Source: Amycolatopsis azurea DSM 43854
GTDB lineage: Bacteria > Actinomycetota > Actinomycetes > Mycobacteriales > Pseudonocardiaceae
Reading direction: 5' to 3'
Length of the DNA: 64,000 bases
NCBI RefSeq assembly: GCF_001995215.1
Contig: NZ_MUXN01000024.1
Coordinates: forward strand, 62,075-126,074
Shown: positions 8,160 through 17,371 of the stretch, piece by piece
How the letters are laid out: each line of letters starts with the position of its first letter
Numbering within the stretch: position 1 is the first letter of the stretch
Position numbers and translations under genes: made by a program
The notes under the pieces: model-generated
Database searches by the model: none
What the model was told of the DNA's origin: nothing
What the model saw: only the letters and a program-made list of their open reading frames with translations

Positions 8160-8806
8160 TCAGGTTGCTCATCGCCGACGACCAGGCCGCGGCCAGGGAC
8201 GGCCTGCGACTGCTGCTGTCGTGCGAGCCGGACATCGAGGTGATCGGCGCGGCGGCGGACGGCGCCGAACTGGTCGCCCTCGCCCGGTTCCGGCGGCCCG
8301 ATGTGGTGCTGACCGACATCCGCATGCCCGGAATGGACGGGATCGGCGCCATCCGGCGGCTGCGTGAGCTCGAGCCGGAGCCCGCCGTCGTCGCGGTGAC
8401 CACCTTCGACCTGGACGACTACCTGTTCGGCGCATTGCAGGCCGGAGCGGTCGGCTTCGTCCTCAAGAACAGTGCGCCCGAACTGTTCGTCGAAGCGGTA
8501 CGTCTCGCCGATGCCGGTCAGGGCCTGATCGACCCGCAGGTGACCCGGCGCCTGGTGACCCGGTTCGCCCGCGTGTCACCGCGCCGGGTGCCACCGGACC
8601 TGCCTCCCCTCACCCCGCGGGAGGTGGAGGTGCTGGGTGGGCTCGCCCGCGGCCTCGCCAACGCCGAAATCGCCCGAGAGTTCGGCATCGCCGCCGGCAC
8701 GGTGAAAGTCCACGTCGAACGGATCCTGGCCAAGTTCGGCGTCGCGACCCGGGTGCAGGCGGTGATCCGGGCGTACAAGTACGGATTGGTCACCTGGGAC
8801 GACTGA
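8156..8806 (+). CDS. NarL/FixJ family response regulator
   Basis: A 216-residue protein with a receiver domain (IADDQ acidic pair, phospho-Asp in VVLTDIRMPG at about residue 54, conserved Lys in FVLKNS) and a LuxR-type HTH (LTPREVEVLGGLARGLANAEIA then GTVKVHVERILAKFGV). The GTG start at 8156 overlaps the stop of the kinase gene. Targets are not evident; the encapsulin operon begins 404 bases downstream but has its own upstream region. Confidence 0.9.
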   Translation: MIRLLIADDQAAARDGLRLLLSCEPDIEVIGAAADGAELVALARFRRPDVVLTDIRMPGMDGIGAIRRLRELEPEPAVVAVTTFDLDDYLFGALQAGAVGFVLKNSAPELFVEAVRLADAGQGLIDPQVTRRLVTRFARVSPRRVPPDLPPLTPREVEVLGGLARGLANAEIAREFGIAAGTVKVHVERILAKFGVATRVQAVIRAYKYGLVTWDD

Positions 8807-9210
8807 CACGACGGAGTGTCCGGACGCGACCCTCTGTTTCGTCGCTGTCCGTCAAGCCGACGTCGAACACGGACGCCGGAGTGACCCGAAAGAGTCCGAT
8901 GTGCCCACTCCAACGGCCGCATCCCGGGTACGGCGGGGAATCCCGGCGTGGTCCGGCGTAACACCTCAGAACAATCGCTGGACCACTTGTGTGCGGGTAT
9001 TAAAGCATCGAGTAATTGCGGTGAATGCCCTCTTGGGGAATGGGAAATTCGGCATTCGGGTGGCCTTTTCGTATTACCTGATAGTGCGCTTGTGCGGCGA
9101 AAACACCTTGCTATGTTGATCCCCGTGGGGCCGCACATCGGGGCATGACCGGCACGCCACGGTTGGTGGATCTTGTTTGTTCACGTGACTATCGAAGGGT
9201 GGACCTTGCT
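8807..9210. promoter_or_regulatory. 404-bp region upstream of the 2-MIB/encapsulin operon
   Basis: No gene is seen. GC content drops clearly at about 8990-9125, which marks a control region. A possible promoter is TTGTGC at 9090-9095 and TATGTT at 9112-9117 with a 16-base spacer, leaving a leader of about 90 bases before the GTG at 9211. An AAGGGTGGA ribosome site lies at 9195-9203. No clear operator palindrome was found. Confidence 0.4.
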
Positions 9211-10632
9211 GTGACCGTGACCGAATCGGGCACTTCCGCCGAAGGTGTCCAGGGGTCGGACAACCCGCAGCTGAGCTTGGGCCGGGCCGCCGCGCGCAAC
9301 CTGGCGACCACGACCAAATCCGTCCCGCAGATGCAGGGCATTTCATCCCGCTGGCTGCTGAAGATGCTCGATTGGGTCCAGGTCAACGGCGGCGCCTATC
9401 GGGTCAACCGGCGGCTCAATTACGCGGTCGGCGACGGCCGGGTGACGTTCTCGAAAGCGGGCACCGAAGTGACCGTGATCCCGGCGGAACTCGGGGAACT
9501 GAAACCGCTGAAGGGTTACGACGACGAAGAGGTACTCGACGAACTCGCGCGTCGCTTCGAACAGCAGGAAGTGGCGGCCGGTGACGTCCTCGTCGAATTC
9601 GGGCACCGGGCCGACCGGGTCTTCCTCATCGCGCACGGCAAGATCACCAAGACCGGCCCCGGCCATTACGGTGACGAGACCGCGCTCGGCGTGGTCAAGG
9701 ACGGCGACTACTTCGGCGCGCAGGCCCTCGTCGACGACGACGGCATCTGGGAGTTCACCGCGAAGGCGGCCACCGCCTGCACCGTGCTCACCCTGACCCG
9801 CCAGGCCTTCGAGCACGTACTGGAACAGTCCGAATCGCTCCAGGCGCAGATCGCGCAGTCGTCGCAGGACTCCGGGCGTTCCAACGATTTCGGTGAGGCC
9901 GAGATCGACATCTCCTCCGGCCACGACGGTGAGCCGCTGCTGCCGGGCACGTTCGTCGACTACGAGACCTCGCCGCGGGAATACGAACTGAGCGTCGCCC
10001 AGACCGTGCTGCGGGTCCACAGCCGAGTGTCCGATCTCTACAACCAGCCGATGGACCAGACCGAGCAGCAGCTCCGCCTGACCATCGAGGCGCTGCGCGA
10101 GCGGCAAGAGCACGAAATGATCAACAACACGGACTTCGGCCTGCTCCACAACGCCGACTTCACCCAACGCATCGCGACGCGCACCGGTCCGCCCACCCCG
10201 GACGACTTCGACGACCTACTCGCCCTGGTCTGGAAGGAGCCCGGCTTCTTCCTCGCGCATCCGCGCACGATCGCCGCGTTCAGCCGTGAGTGCAGCAAAC
10301 GCGGCATCTACCCGACCGGCGCCGATCTCGGCGGGCACAAGGTGCCGTCGTGGCGCGGGGTCCCGATCCTGCCCTGCAACAAGATCCCGGTGAGCCAGAC
10401 CAGCACCAGTTCCGTGCTGCTGATGCGCACCGGCGAGCAGAACCAGGGTGTGGTGGGCCTGCGCCAGATCGGCCTGCCGGACGAGTACGAGCCCGGGCTG
10501 AACGTCCGCTTCATGGGGATTTCGGAGCAGGCCATCATCTCGTACCTCGTCAGCACGTACTACTCCGCCGCCGTGCTCGTACCGGACGCGCTGGCCGTCC
10601 TCGAAGCCGCCGAACTCGGCCGCGAAGGATGA
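9211..10632 (+). CDS. Family 2B encapsulin shell protein with cNMP-binding domain, paralog A
   Basis: A 473-residue protein of the family found beside 2-methylisoborneol synthase. Order: N-terminal shell segment (LGRAAARNLATTTKSVPQMQ, SRWLLKMLDWV), an inserted cyclic-nucleotide-binding-like domain at about residues 105-215 (ARRFEQQEVAAGDVLVEFG, RVFLIAHGKI, DGDYFGAQALVDD), then the HK97-like shell part (SSGHDGEPLLPGTFVDYE, LRVHSRVSDLYNQPMD, GLPDEYEPGLNVRF). Known family 2B encapsulins form icosahedral shells around terpene cyclases. The GTG at 9211 is preferred because AAGGGTGGA precedes it. The gene overlaps paralog B by four bases. Confidence 0.88.
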   Translation: MTVTESGTSAEGVQGSDNPQLSLGRAAARNLATTTKSVPQMQGISSRWLLKMLDWVQVNGGAYRVNRRLNYAVGDGRVTFSKAGTEVTVIPAELGELKPLKGYDDEEVLDELARRFEQQEVAAGDVLVEFGHRADRVFLIAHGKITKTGPGHYGDETALGVVKDGDYFGAQALVDDDGIWEFTAKAATACTVLTLTRQAFEHVLEQSESLQAQIAQSSQDSGRSNDFGEAEIDISSGHDGEPLLPGTFVDYETSPREYELSVAQTVLRVHSRVSDLYNQPMDQTEQQLRLTIEALRERQEHEMINNTDFGLLHNADFTQRIATRTGPPTPDDFDDLLALVWKEPGFFLAHPRTIAAFSRECSKRGIYPTGADLGGHKVPSWRGVPILPCNKIPVSQTSTSSVLLMRTGEQNQGVVGLRQIGLPDEYEPGLNVRFMGISEQAIISYLVSTYYSAAVLVPDALAVLEAAELGREG

Positions 10633-12017
10633 CCGCCGCTACGCCGGAGGCCGACCGGCGGCTCAGTCTCGGCCCCGCCGCCGCGCGGAACCTGGCGACG
10701 ACCACCAAAACGCGGCCGCAGATGCAGAGCATCACGCCGCGCTGGCTGCTGAAGATGCTGCCCTGGGTCGAGGCGATCGGTGGCACCTACCGGGTCAACC
10801 GGCGCCTGACCTACGCCATCGGCGATGGCCGGGTGAGCTTCACCAACGTCGGCACCGAGGTCCGGGTCGTCCCGCAGGAACTCGCGGAGTTGGCACTGCT
10901 GCGCGGTTTCGACGACGAGGACACGCTCACCGCGCTCGCCGACCGGTTCGTGCAGCACGAGTACCAGCCCGGCGAGACCATCGTCAGCCACGGCTCGCCG
11001 CTCGACGAGGTCGTCCTGGTCGCGCACGGCAAGGTCGCCAAGGTGGCACCGGGTGAGTACGGCACCGAATCCACCATCGGCGGCATGGCCGACGGCGATC
11101 ACTTCGGTGACGAGATGCTCGCCGGCATCGACCGGAACTGGCCGTTCACCGTCAAGGCCGTCACCCCGGTCATCGTGCTGACCCTGCGCGCCGACGACTT
11201 CGCCGACCTCAACGGCCGGTCCGAGGCGATGCGCCGTCACGTGCAGGACATGCTGGCGCACAAGGGTAAGCCGCAGAACGCCAAGGGCGAGTCCGAGATC
11301 GGGATGTCGTCCGGTCACGACGGTGAGCCGCTGTTGCCGGGCACGTTCGTCGACTACGAGATCTCGCCGCGCGAGTACGACCTGGCCGTCGCGCAGACGG
11401 CCCTGCGGGTCCACACGCGGGTGACCGATCTCTACAACGGGCCGATGGACCAGTTCGACGAGCAGCTCCGGCTGACCGTGGCCGCGTTGCGGGAGCGGCA
11501 GGAGTACGACCTGATCAACAACCGCGAGTTCGGCCTGCTGCACAACGCCGATCTGAAATCGCGGTTCCAGACCCGGTCCGGCCCGCCGACACCCGACGAC
11601 ATGGACGAACTCGTCAGCCGCCGCCGCAAGACGAAGTTCTTCCTCGCCCATCCCCGCGCGATCGCCGCGTTCGGCAGGGAATGCACGCGCCGCAGCCTCT
11701 ATCCGGAGGGGACCACGGTCGACGGCAAGGTGGTCGCCGCGTGGCGCGGGGTCCCGCTCCTGCCCTGCGACAAGATCCCGGTCACCGAAAGCGGGACGAC
11801 CTCCATCCTCGCCATGCGGACCGGTGTGGAGGACAACGGTGTGATCGGGCTGCATCAGACCGGCCTGCCCGACGAGTACGAGCCGGGCCTGAACGTGCGC
11901 TTCGACGGCATCTCCGATCAGGCCGTCGCCAGCTATCTGGTCAGCACCTACTACTCGGCCGCCGTGCTCGTGCCCGACGCGCTCGGCGTTCTCGAGAACG
12001 TCGAGGTCGCGCGTTGA
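10629..12017 (+). CDS. Family 2B encapsulin shell protein with cNMP-binding domain, paralog B
   Basis: A 462-residue paralog of the preceding protein with the same three-part layout. N-terminal LGPAAARNLATTTKTRPQMQ, insert DRFVQHEYQPGETIVSHG and GDHFGDEML, then SSGHDGEPLLPGTFVDYE and GLPDEYEPGLNVRF. The shell parts are very similar between the copies, while the cNMP-like insert and the stretch after it (DMLAHKGKPQNAKGE) differ most. Neither insert shows the full E-x-A-L plus R-T/S-A phosphate cassette of true cAMP receptors, so ligand binding is uncertain. The ATGA overlap suggests matched production of both subunits and a mixed shell. Confidence 0.88.
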   Translation: MTAATPEADRRLSLGPAAARNLATTTKTRPQMQSITPRWLLKMLPWVEAIGGTYRVNRRLTYAIGDGRVSFTNVGTEVRVVPQELAELALLRGFDDEDTLTALADRFVQHEYQPGETIVSHGSPLDEVVLVAHGKVAKVAPGEYGTESTIGGMADGDHFGDEMLAGIDRNWPFTVKAVTPVIVLTLRADDFADLNGRSEAMRRHVQDMLAHKGKPQNAKGESEIGMSSGHDGEPLLPGTFVDYEISPREYDLAVAQTALRVHTRVTDLYNGPMDQFDEQLRLTVAALRERQEYDLINNREFGLLHNADLKSRFQTRSGPPTPDDMDELVSRRRKTKFFLAHPRAIAAFGRECTRRSLYPEGTTVDGKVVAAWRGVPLLPCDKIPVTESGTTSILAMRTGVEDNGVIGLHQTGLPDEYEPGLNVRFDGISDQAVASYLVSTYYSAAVLVPDALGVLENVEVAR

Positions 12018-12070
12018 CTCCTCGCCCCTCAACGACAACGAACACCAAGGCTCCAGAAAGGACCACACAC

Positions 12071-12934
12071 GTGACCATCGCCCGCACTCCCGCTCCCGCC
12101 AAGGTTCTGCGCACCGAATACCAGAAGTCGGTGGCGTCGTACTGGAACGAGGAGAAGGACCCGGTCAACCTGCGGCTGGGCGATGTCGACGGGCTGTATC
12201 ACCACCACTACGGGGTCGGCGAGGTCGACTGGTCCGTGCTGGAGGGGCCCGAGGAGACCCGCGACGAGCGGATCATCGCCGAAATGCACCGCCTGGAGAC
12301 GGCGCAGGCGGACGTCCTGCTCGACCACCTCGGTGACGTCAAACCGGACGACTGGCTTCTCGACGCCGGCTGCGGACGCGGCGGGTCCAGCATCATGGCG
12401 AACGCGCGGTTCGGCTGCCACGTCGACGGGATCTCGATCTCGGAGAAGCAGGTCGAGTTCGCCAACCACCAGGCGGACATCCGAGGCGTCGGCGACAAGG
12501 TGCGCTACCACTTCCGCAACATGCTCGACACGGGCTTCGAAACCGGGTTGCGCAAGGCGATCTGGAACAACGAAAGCACCATGTACGTGGACCTCCACGA
12601 GCTTTTCGCCGAGCACGCGCGGCAGCTGGAGTTCGGCGGCCGGTACGTCACCATCACCGGGTGCTACAACGACGTGACCGGCGGCCGGTCGAAGGCCGTC
12701 GCGCAGATCGACCAGCACTACACCTGCAACATCCATCCGCGCAGTGAGTACTTCAAGGCGATGACGGCCAACGGCCTGGTGCCGATCTCGGTGGTGGACC
12801 TGACGGCGGACACGATCCCGTACTGGGAGCTGCGGACGAAGTCGTCGGTGGCGACCGGGGTCGAGAAGCCCTTCCTCGACGCCTATCGCGAAGGCAGCTT
12901 CCACTACCTGCTCATCGCCGCGGACCGCATCTGA
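12071..12934 (+). CDS. Geranyl diphosphate 2-C-methyltransferase
   Basis: A 287-residue SAM-dependent methyltransferase. It has RTEYQKSVASYWNEEKDPVN, the GLYHHHYGVGEVDW segment, motif I in LLDAGCGRGGSS (about residues 97-108) and DQHYTCNIHPRSEYF, all typical of GPP methyltransferases. It adds a methyl group to C2 of GPP to give 2-methyl-GPP, the substrate of the cyclase encoded next. The GTG at 12071 follows AAAGGA and fits the family start. It lies 54 bases after the second shell gene, so it is likely in the same operon. Confidence 0.93.
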   Translation: MTIARTPAPAKVLRTEYQKSVASYWNEEKDPVNLRLGDVDGLYHHHYGVGEVDWSVLEGPEETRDERIIAEMHRLETAQADVLLDHLGDVKPDDWLLDAGCGRGGSSIMANARFGCHVDGISISEKQVEFANHQADIRGVGDKVRYHFRNMLDTGFETGLRKAIWNNESTMYVDLHELFAEHARQLEFGGRYVTITGCYNDVTGGRSKAVAQIDQHYTCNIHPRSEYFKAMTANGLVPISVVDLTADTIPYWELRTKSSVATGVEKPFLDAYREGSFHYLLIAADRI

Positions 12935-12960
12935 TCCCGCGAGACCCATCGGAGTCAGTG

Positions 12961-14100
12961 ATGACGGAACAGGGTGCGCTGGCCACGCTGCTGGCCGGGC
13001 CACGCGGACTGGGTACGTCCGCCGCCCGGCTGGTGGCACGGCTGACCGCTGTACCTCCGGCGGCGGAGGAGACTCCGCCGCCGGAGGCACCCGCTCTCGA
13101 CCCCGCGTACGCGTACCGGCCGTGGGGTGACGGCTCGGCACCGCCGCTGTACTGCCCGGTCACCGAACGGATCAACGACCCGCTCGCCGACGAGGTCGAC
13201 CGGCGGCTGGCCCTGTGGGCGGGGGAGTGCGGCTTCGACGAAGAGGAGTGCAAGCAGATCGGGAAGGCGGGCTTCGGCAGGCTGATCATGCTCGCCCACC
13301 CGGACTGCGACGATCCGGACAAGCTGCTGATCTCCGCGCGGCTCAACGCGGCGTGGTGGGCGGCCGACGATCTCTACGCCGACGACACGTCGCTCGGGGC
13401 GGTGCCGGCGGAGCTTCCGCCGAAACTCGCGCTGGCGATGGCGGCCATGGACCCGGTGCCCTCCTTGGGCGAATTCAGCCGCGATCTCGACGAAACGCTG
13501 CGGAACGACCGGGTCCTGGTGGCGCTGAACTCCGGGATCGACTTCTTGCGGCGGAACGGGACGGCCGCGCAGGTGCAGCGGGTCTGCTATTCGACGTTCG
13601 CGATGTTCGTGAGCTGGTCCGCTTATGCGGCATGGCGCCACAGCGGGAAGTACCCGCCGGCGTGGGAGTACCTCGCGGCCCGGCAGCACGACAGCTTCTA
13701 CACCTCGATGACGTTGATCGACGTCCTCGGGGGCTACGAACTGACGTCGAACCTCTACTACGACCCCCGTGTCCGGGAGGCGGCGATCCAAGCGGGCACG
13801 GCGGCCGTGCTCGTCAACGACGTGCATTCGGTCGCCAAGGATCTGGAGGACGAGTCGCCGCCCTGCAACGCGGTACTGCTGATCGCCGACGACCGGAAGT
13901 GCTCGATCGAAGAGGCCACGGCGATCACCGTCGAGCTGCACAACGACGTCGTCCGGGACTTCCAGGCCGCGCACGAGAAGCTGAGCGCGGTGCCTTCCCT
14001 CGAGCTGCAACGGTTCATGCGCGGGTTGCGGGGATGGATGGGCGGCGGCTTCGAATGGCACTCGACAAGCCCCCGATATCGGACGAAGCCCAGCGTTTAG
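12961..14100 (+). CDS. 2-methylisoborneol synthase (terpene cyclase, encapsulin cargo)
   Basis: A 379-residue class I terpene cyclase. Residues 1-60 are low-complexity, rich in Pro and Ala (AVPPAAEETPPPEAPALDPAY), as in other actinobacterial 2-MIB synthases. The folded part starts near YRPWGDGSAPPLYCP. The Mg-binding aspartates are in AADDLYADDTS and the NSE motif is NDVHSVAKDLED. It cyclises 2-methyl-GPP to 2-methylisoborneol, a volatile earthy odorant. The ATG at 12961 is chosen for its spacing from GGAG; a GTG lies one codon earlier. The unstructured N-terminus is the likely loading tag for the encapsulin. Confidence 0.93.
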   Translation: MTEQGALATLLAGPRGLGTSAARLVARLTAVPPAAEETPPPEAPALDPAYAYRPWGDGSAPPLYCPVTERINDPLADEVDRRLALWAGECGFDEEECKQIGKAGFGRLIMLAHPDCDDPDKLLISARLNAAWWAADDLYADDTSLGAVPAELPPKLALAMAAMDPVPSLGEFSRDLDETLRNDRVLVALNSGIDFLRRNGTAAQVQRVCYSTFAMFVSWSAYAAWRHSGKYPPAWEYLAARQHDSFYTSMTLIDVLGGYELTSNLYYDPRVREAAIQAGTAAVLVNDVHSVAKDLEDESPPCNAVLLIADDRKCSIEEATAITVELHNDVVRDFQAAHEKLSAVPSLELQRFMRGLRGWMGGGFEWHSTSPRYRTKPSV

Positions 14101-14139
14101 TCCTCTGAATGCGCTAGGACGAAACGCAGGAGGAGAGGG

Positions 14140-16131
14140 TTAGACGACGCCCGCCTCGATCAGCTGTCCCCAAATGACGCCTTGGTCCACGACCTCGACT
14201 TCGAGCTTCTCGGCCTTGGTGAGCTTGCTGGCCCCGACATCGGCTCCGGTGATCAGCAGGTCGGTGTTCGCGGAGACCGACGACGCGATGGCCGCGCCCG
14301 CCCTTTCGCACAACCGCTGGAAGGTCGGGCGCGGTACCTTCTCGCCGGATCGGGGGTCGCTGATCGACCCGGTGACCACGACCGTCTTGCCCTCGAGCGG
14401 CGCCCCGGCCGCGACGACCGGCGGAAGGTCCTCTTCGCGCACGTCCAGCGAGACACCGACTTCCCGCAGCCGCTCGAGTTCGGGACGCAGCCGGGTGAGG
14501 TGCTCGATCAGGGACGCGGCGACCTTCGGACCGATGTCCTCCACGGCGACAAGCCCCTCTTCGCCCGCGTCGGCGACGTCCTCCAGCGAGCCGAAGCCCG
14601 CCCGGCACAGCCGAGCGGCGGTGCCCTCGGAGGCCATCGGGATGGCCAGGCCGATCAGTGCCCGGCGCAGGCCGACGCCGCGGCTCGCGTCGATCGATTC
14701 GATCATGCGGGTGGCGGAGATGTCGCCGATGCGGTCGAACTCCAGCAGCGTTTCCTTGGTGAGCCGGTAGAAGTCCGACGGGTGCTCAAGGATCCCGGCC
14801 TCGGCGAGCCTTTCGATCCAGACCCCGCCGATCGCGTCGATGTCCGCGGCCGCTCGCGAAGCCCAGTGGATCAGCCGCCGGACGGTCTGGGCGGGGCAGG
14901 CGACGTTGGTGCAGAACAGTTCGCGGCTGTTGCCCTGTTCGGTCAGCGGTTCTTCGCACGACGGGCAGACCGAGGGCGGCACGATCTCCCGCTCCTCGCC
15001 GGTGCGCTTGGCCGCGTCGAGGACGCCGGCCACGAACGGGATCACGTCACCGGCGCGGCGGACCAGCACGGTGTCGCCGATCTTGATGCCGCGGGCCTTG
15101 ATGACCTCCTGATTGGCCAGCGTCGCCCGGGTGACGGTGGTTCCGCCGACGAACACCGGCTCCAGCCACGCGACCGGAGCGATCTTGCCGGTCTTGCCGA
15201 CATCCCAGACCACGTCGGCGAGCACGGTGGTCTTCTCCTCGGCGGCGAACTTGAACGCCAGCGCGCCACGCGGTGAGCTGGACCGGGTTCCGGCGGCGGC
15301 GTAGGCGTCACGATCCGCCAGGCGCAGCACGGCGCCGTCGAGGTCGTAATCGAGGTCGTTGCGCTGCTGCTCGATGGTCGTGATGACGGCCTGCGCCGCT
15401 TCGGCGCCTTCACAGTGCCGCATGTCGGCGGCGGCGAACCCGAGCGTTCGCAGCGCGCCGTCGAGATCGGTTTCCGCGCTGTCGGGCTCCGTGGTGAGAT
15501 CGAAGGCGAAGAACTGGAGACGCCGCTCGGCGACGGTGGCCGGATCCTTGGCGCGCAGTGTCCCGGCGGCGGCGTTGCGCGGGTTGATCAGCGGCTTGTC
15601 CGGGTGGACCTTGTTGTACGCGGCGAAGGTGGAGCGGAGCATGACGGCCTCGCCGCGGACCTCGACCCGGCCGGGCGCGTCGACCTTGTCCGGGACGCCG
15701 TCGGTCAGCGCTCGTACCAGCATGGTCACGTCGTCGCCGGTGGTCCCGTCGCCGCGGGTGACCGCCCTGGCGAGCCGCCCGTTTTCGTAGACGAGGGCCA
15801 GCGACAGGCCGTCCAGCTTCGGCATGACGACCACCGGCTGCCCGGGGAAGCGGGCGAAGAAGGCCTCGACCTGTTCGGGTTTGGTCGCCTTCTCCAGCGA
15901 CAGCATCGGGCGCGAGTGCCGGATGGGGGCGTGCAGGACGGCGGGCGCGCCGACCTGGTCGAGCGGGTTCGGGTCCGGGGTCAGCTCGGGGTTGGCCTCG
16001 ATGAGCCCGCGCAACTCGTCTTCGATCGCGTCGTAGTCGGCGTCGGCCACTTTCGGCGAGCCCCGGTAGTAGGCGTCGCGAAGGACGACGATCTGATCGG
16101 CGAGTTCTTGGATGCGGTCCCGAGCGTTCAC
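14140..16131 (-). CDS. ligA: NAD-dependent DNA ligase, divergent LigA-like
   Basis: A 663-residue ligase. Visible parts: NAD-binding Ia region (AYYRGSPKVADADYDAIEDEL), adenylation motif K-L-D-G with the nucleotide lysine at about residue 105, RGDGTTGDDVT, the OB fold, a four-cysteine zinc finger (CPSC then CTNVAC), HhH repeats and a C-terminal BRCT domain (LEGKTVVVTGSI). The residue two before the lysine, normally Glu in E-P-K-I-D-G, is Met here. This and other changes suggest a second, specialised ligase rather than the main replicative one. The GTG at 16131 is the better start; a GTG at 16155 is also in frame. It converges with the 2-MIB synthase gene. Confidence 0.85.
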   Translation of the reverse strand: MNARDRIQELADQIVVLRDAYYRGSPKVADADYDAIEDELRGLIEANPELTPDPNPLDQVGAPAVLHAPIRHSRPMLSLEKATKPEQVEAFFARFPGQPVVVMPKLDGLSLALVYENGRLARAVTRGDGTTGDDVTMLVRALTDGVPDKVDAPGRVEVRGEAVMLRSTFAAYNKVHPDKPLINPRNAAAGTLRAKDPATVAERRLQFFAFDLTTEPDSAETDLDGALRTLGFAAADMRHCEGAEAAQAVITTIEQQRNDLDYDLDGAVLRLADRDAYAAAGTRSSSPRGALAFKFAAEEKTTVLADVVWDVGKTGKIAPVAWLEPVFVGGTTVTRATLANQEVIKARGIKIGDTVLVRRAGDVIPFVAGVLDAAKRTGEEREIVPPSVCPSCEEPLTEQGNSRELFCTNVACPAQTVRRLIHWASRAAADIDAIGGVWIERLAEAGILEHPSDFYRLTKETLLEFDRIGDISATRMIESIDASRGVGLRRALIGLAIPMASEGTAARLCRAGFGSLEDVADAGEEGLVAVEDIGPKVAASLIEHLTRLRPELERLREVGVSLDVREEDLPPVVAAGAPLEGKTVVVTGSISDPRSGEKVPRPTFQRLCERAGAAIASSVSANTDLLITGADVGASKLTKAEKLEVEVVDQGVIWGQLIEAGVV

Positions 16132-16185
16132 GGGGCAGAGATTACCCGTGACCACCGACAGAACCGTGTCCGAAGAGGACTCGTG

Positions 16186-17283
16186 TCACGGGTTGATGGC
16201 GAGCACCAGGAAGGAGGCCAGCAGGACCAGGTGCACGCCGCCCTGCAGCCGGGTCGCGCGGCCGGGGACGACGGTGAGCACGCTGACCGCGATCGTCAGC
16301 GCCAGCAGCACGATGTGGGTCGCGCCGAGGCCGAGCAGCAGCGGCCCGTCCAGCCAGATCGACGCCAGCGCGATGGTCGGGATGGTGAGCCCGATGCTCG
16401 CGATCGCCGAACCGTAGGCGAGGTTCAGGCTGGTCTGCATCCGGTCACGGCGCGCGGCCCGTGTCGCGGCCAGGGTTTCCGGCAGCAGCACCAGCATGGC
16501 GATCACGACGCCGACGAACGACTGCGGGAAGCCCGCCGCCCGCACGCCCGCTTCGATCGCGGGTGATTCGACCTTCGCCAGGCCGACGACGGCGACCAGC
16601 GCGACCAGCAGCAGCCCGAGGCTGGTCAGCGCCGCCTTGCTGCTCGGCGGTTCGGCGTGATCCTCCTCCTTGACCGAGCCCTCGCTGTCGACCGGCAGGA
16701 AGAAGTCGCGGTGGCGCACGGTCTGGGTGAGCACGAAAAGGCCGTACAGCAGCAGCGAGGCGACGGCGGCGAAGGTGAGCTGGGTGCCGTTGAAGGCTGG
16801 CCCCGGCGTGCTGGTCGTGAACGTCGGCAGCACGAGGCTGACGGTGGCGAGCGTCGCGACGGTGGCGAGTGCGCCGCCGCTGCCTTCCGAGTTGAAGTGC
16901 GTTTCGCCGTAGCGGCGCGCGCCGACCATGAGCGAAATGCCCGCGATGCCGTTCATGGTGATCATCACCGCGGCGAACACCGTGTCCCGGGCGAGCGTCC
17001 CGGCTTCGGGACCGCCGGAGGACATCATCGTGACGATCAGCGCGACCTCGATGACCGTGACCGCGATGGCCAGCACCAGCGAGCCGAACGGTTCCCCGAC
17101 GCGATGCGCGACCACTTCGGCGTGGTGCACCGCGGCCAGCACGGTCCCGCCGAGGGCGATCGCGACGATGGCGACCGGGATCGGGCCGAGGTCGCGGCCC
17201 CAGCTCAGCGCCAGGACGACGATGGCGAGGACCGGCATGACGGTGGTCCAGGACACGGGGAATCGTCTGCGCGAAGCTGCCAT
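16186..17283 (-). CDS. chaA: ChaA-type calcium/proton (sodium/proton) antiporter
   Basis: A 365-residue protein with about eleven membrane spans in two pseudo-repeats. The acidic signature is seen in both: FGSLVLAIAVTVIEVALIV in the first, and LPETLAATRAARRDRMQTSLNLAYGSAIASIGLT in the second. The linker (DSEGSVKEEDHAEPPSS) is acidic. It acts at the cytoplasmic membrane and exports Ca or Na in exchange for protons. The start at 17283 is the ATG that precedes the first span. It is monocistronic, with a large inverted repeat beyond its promoter side. Confidence 0.88.
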   Translation of the reverse strand: MAASRRRFPVSWTTVMPVLAIVVLALSWGRDLGPIPVAIVAIALGGTVLAAVHHAEVVAHRVGEPFGSLVLAIAVTVIEVALIVTMMSSGGPEAGTLARDTVFAAVMITMNGIAGISLMVGARRYGETHFNSEGSGGALATVATLATVSLVLPTFTTSTPGPAFNGTQLTFAAVASLLLYGLFVLTQTVRHRDFFLPVDSEGSVKEEDHAEPPSSKAALTSLGLLLVALVAVVGLAKVESPAIEAGVRAAGFPQSFVGVVIAMLVLLPETLAATRAARRDRMQTSLNLAYGSAIASIGLTIPTIALASIWLDGPLLLGLGATHIVLLALTIAVSVLTVVPGRATRLQGGVHLVLLASFLVLAINP

Positions 17284-17371
17284 GCCGTCACCTTCGCACA
17301 CCCTGCGTGACCTTGCCCCTCCACGAGGGGCGCGGGGTGACGAAGTTCTTATGGGGAGTTTCGTGTCATTG

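Noticed and set aside
10560..12068. Open frame of about 500 codons opposite the second encapsulin gene
   Set aside because: It is an antisense shadow; the plus strand aligns along its whole length with its paralog.
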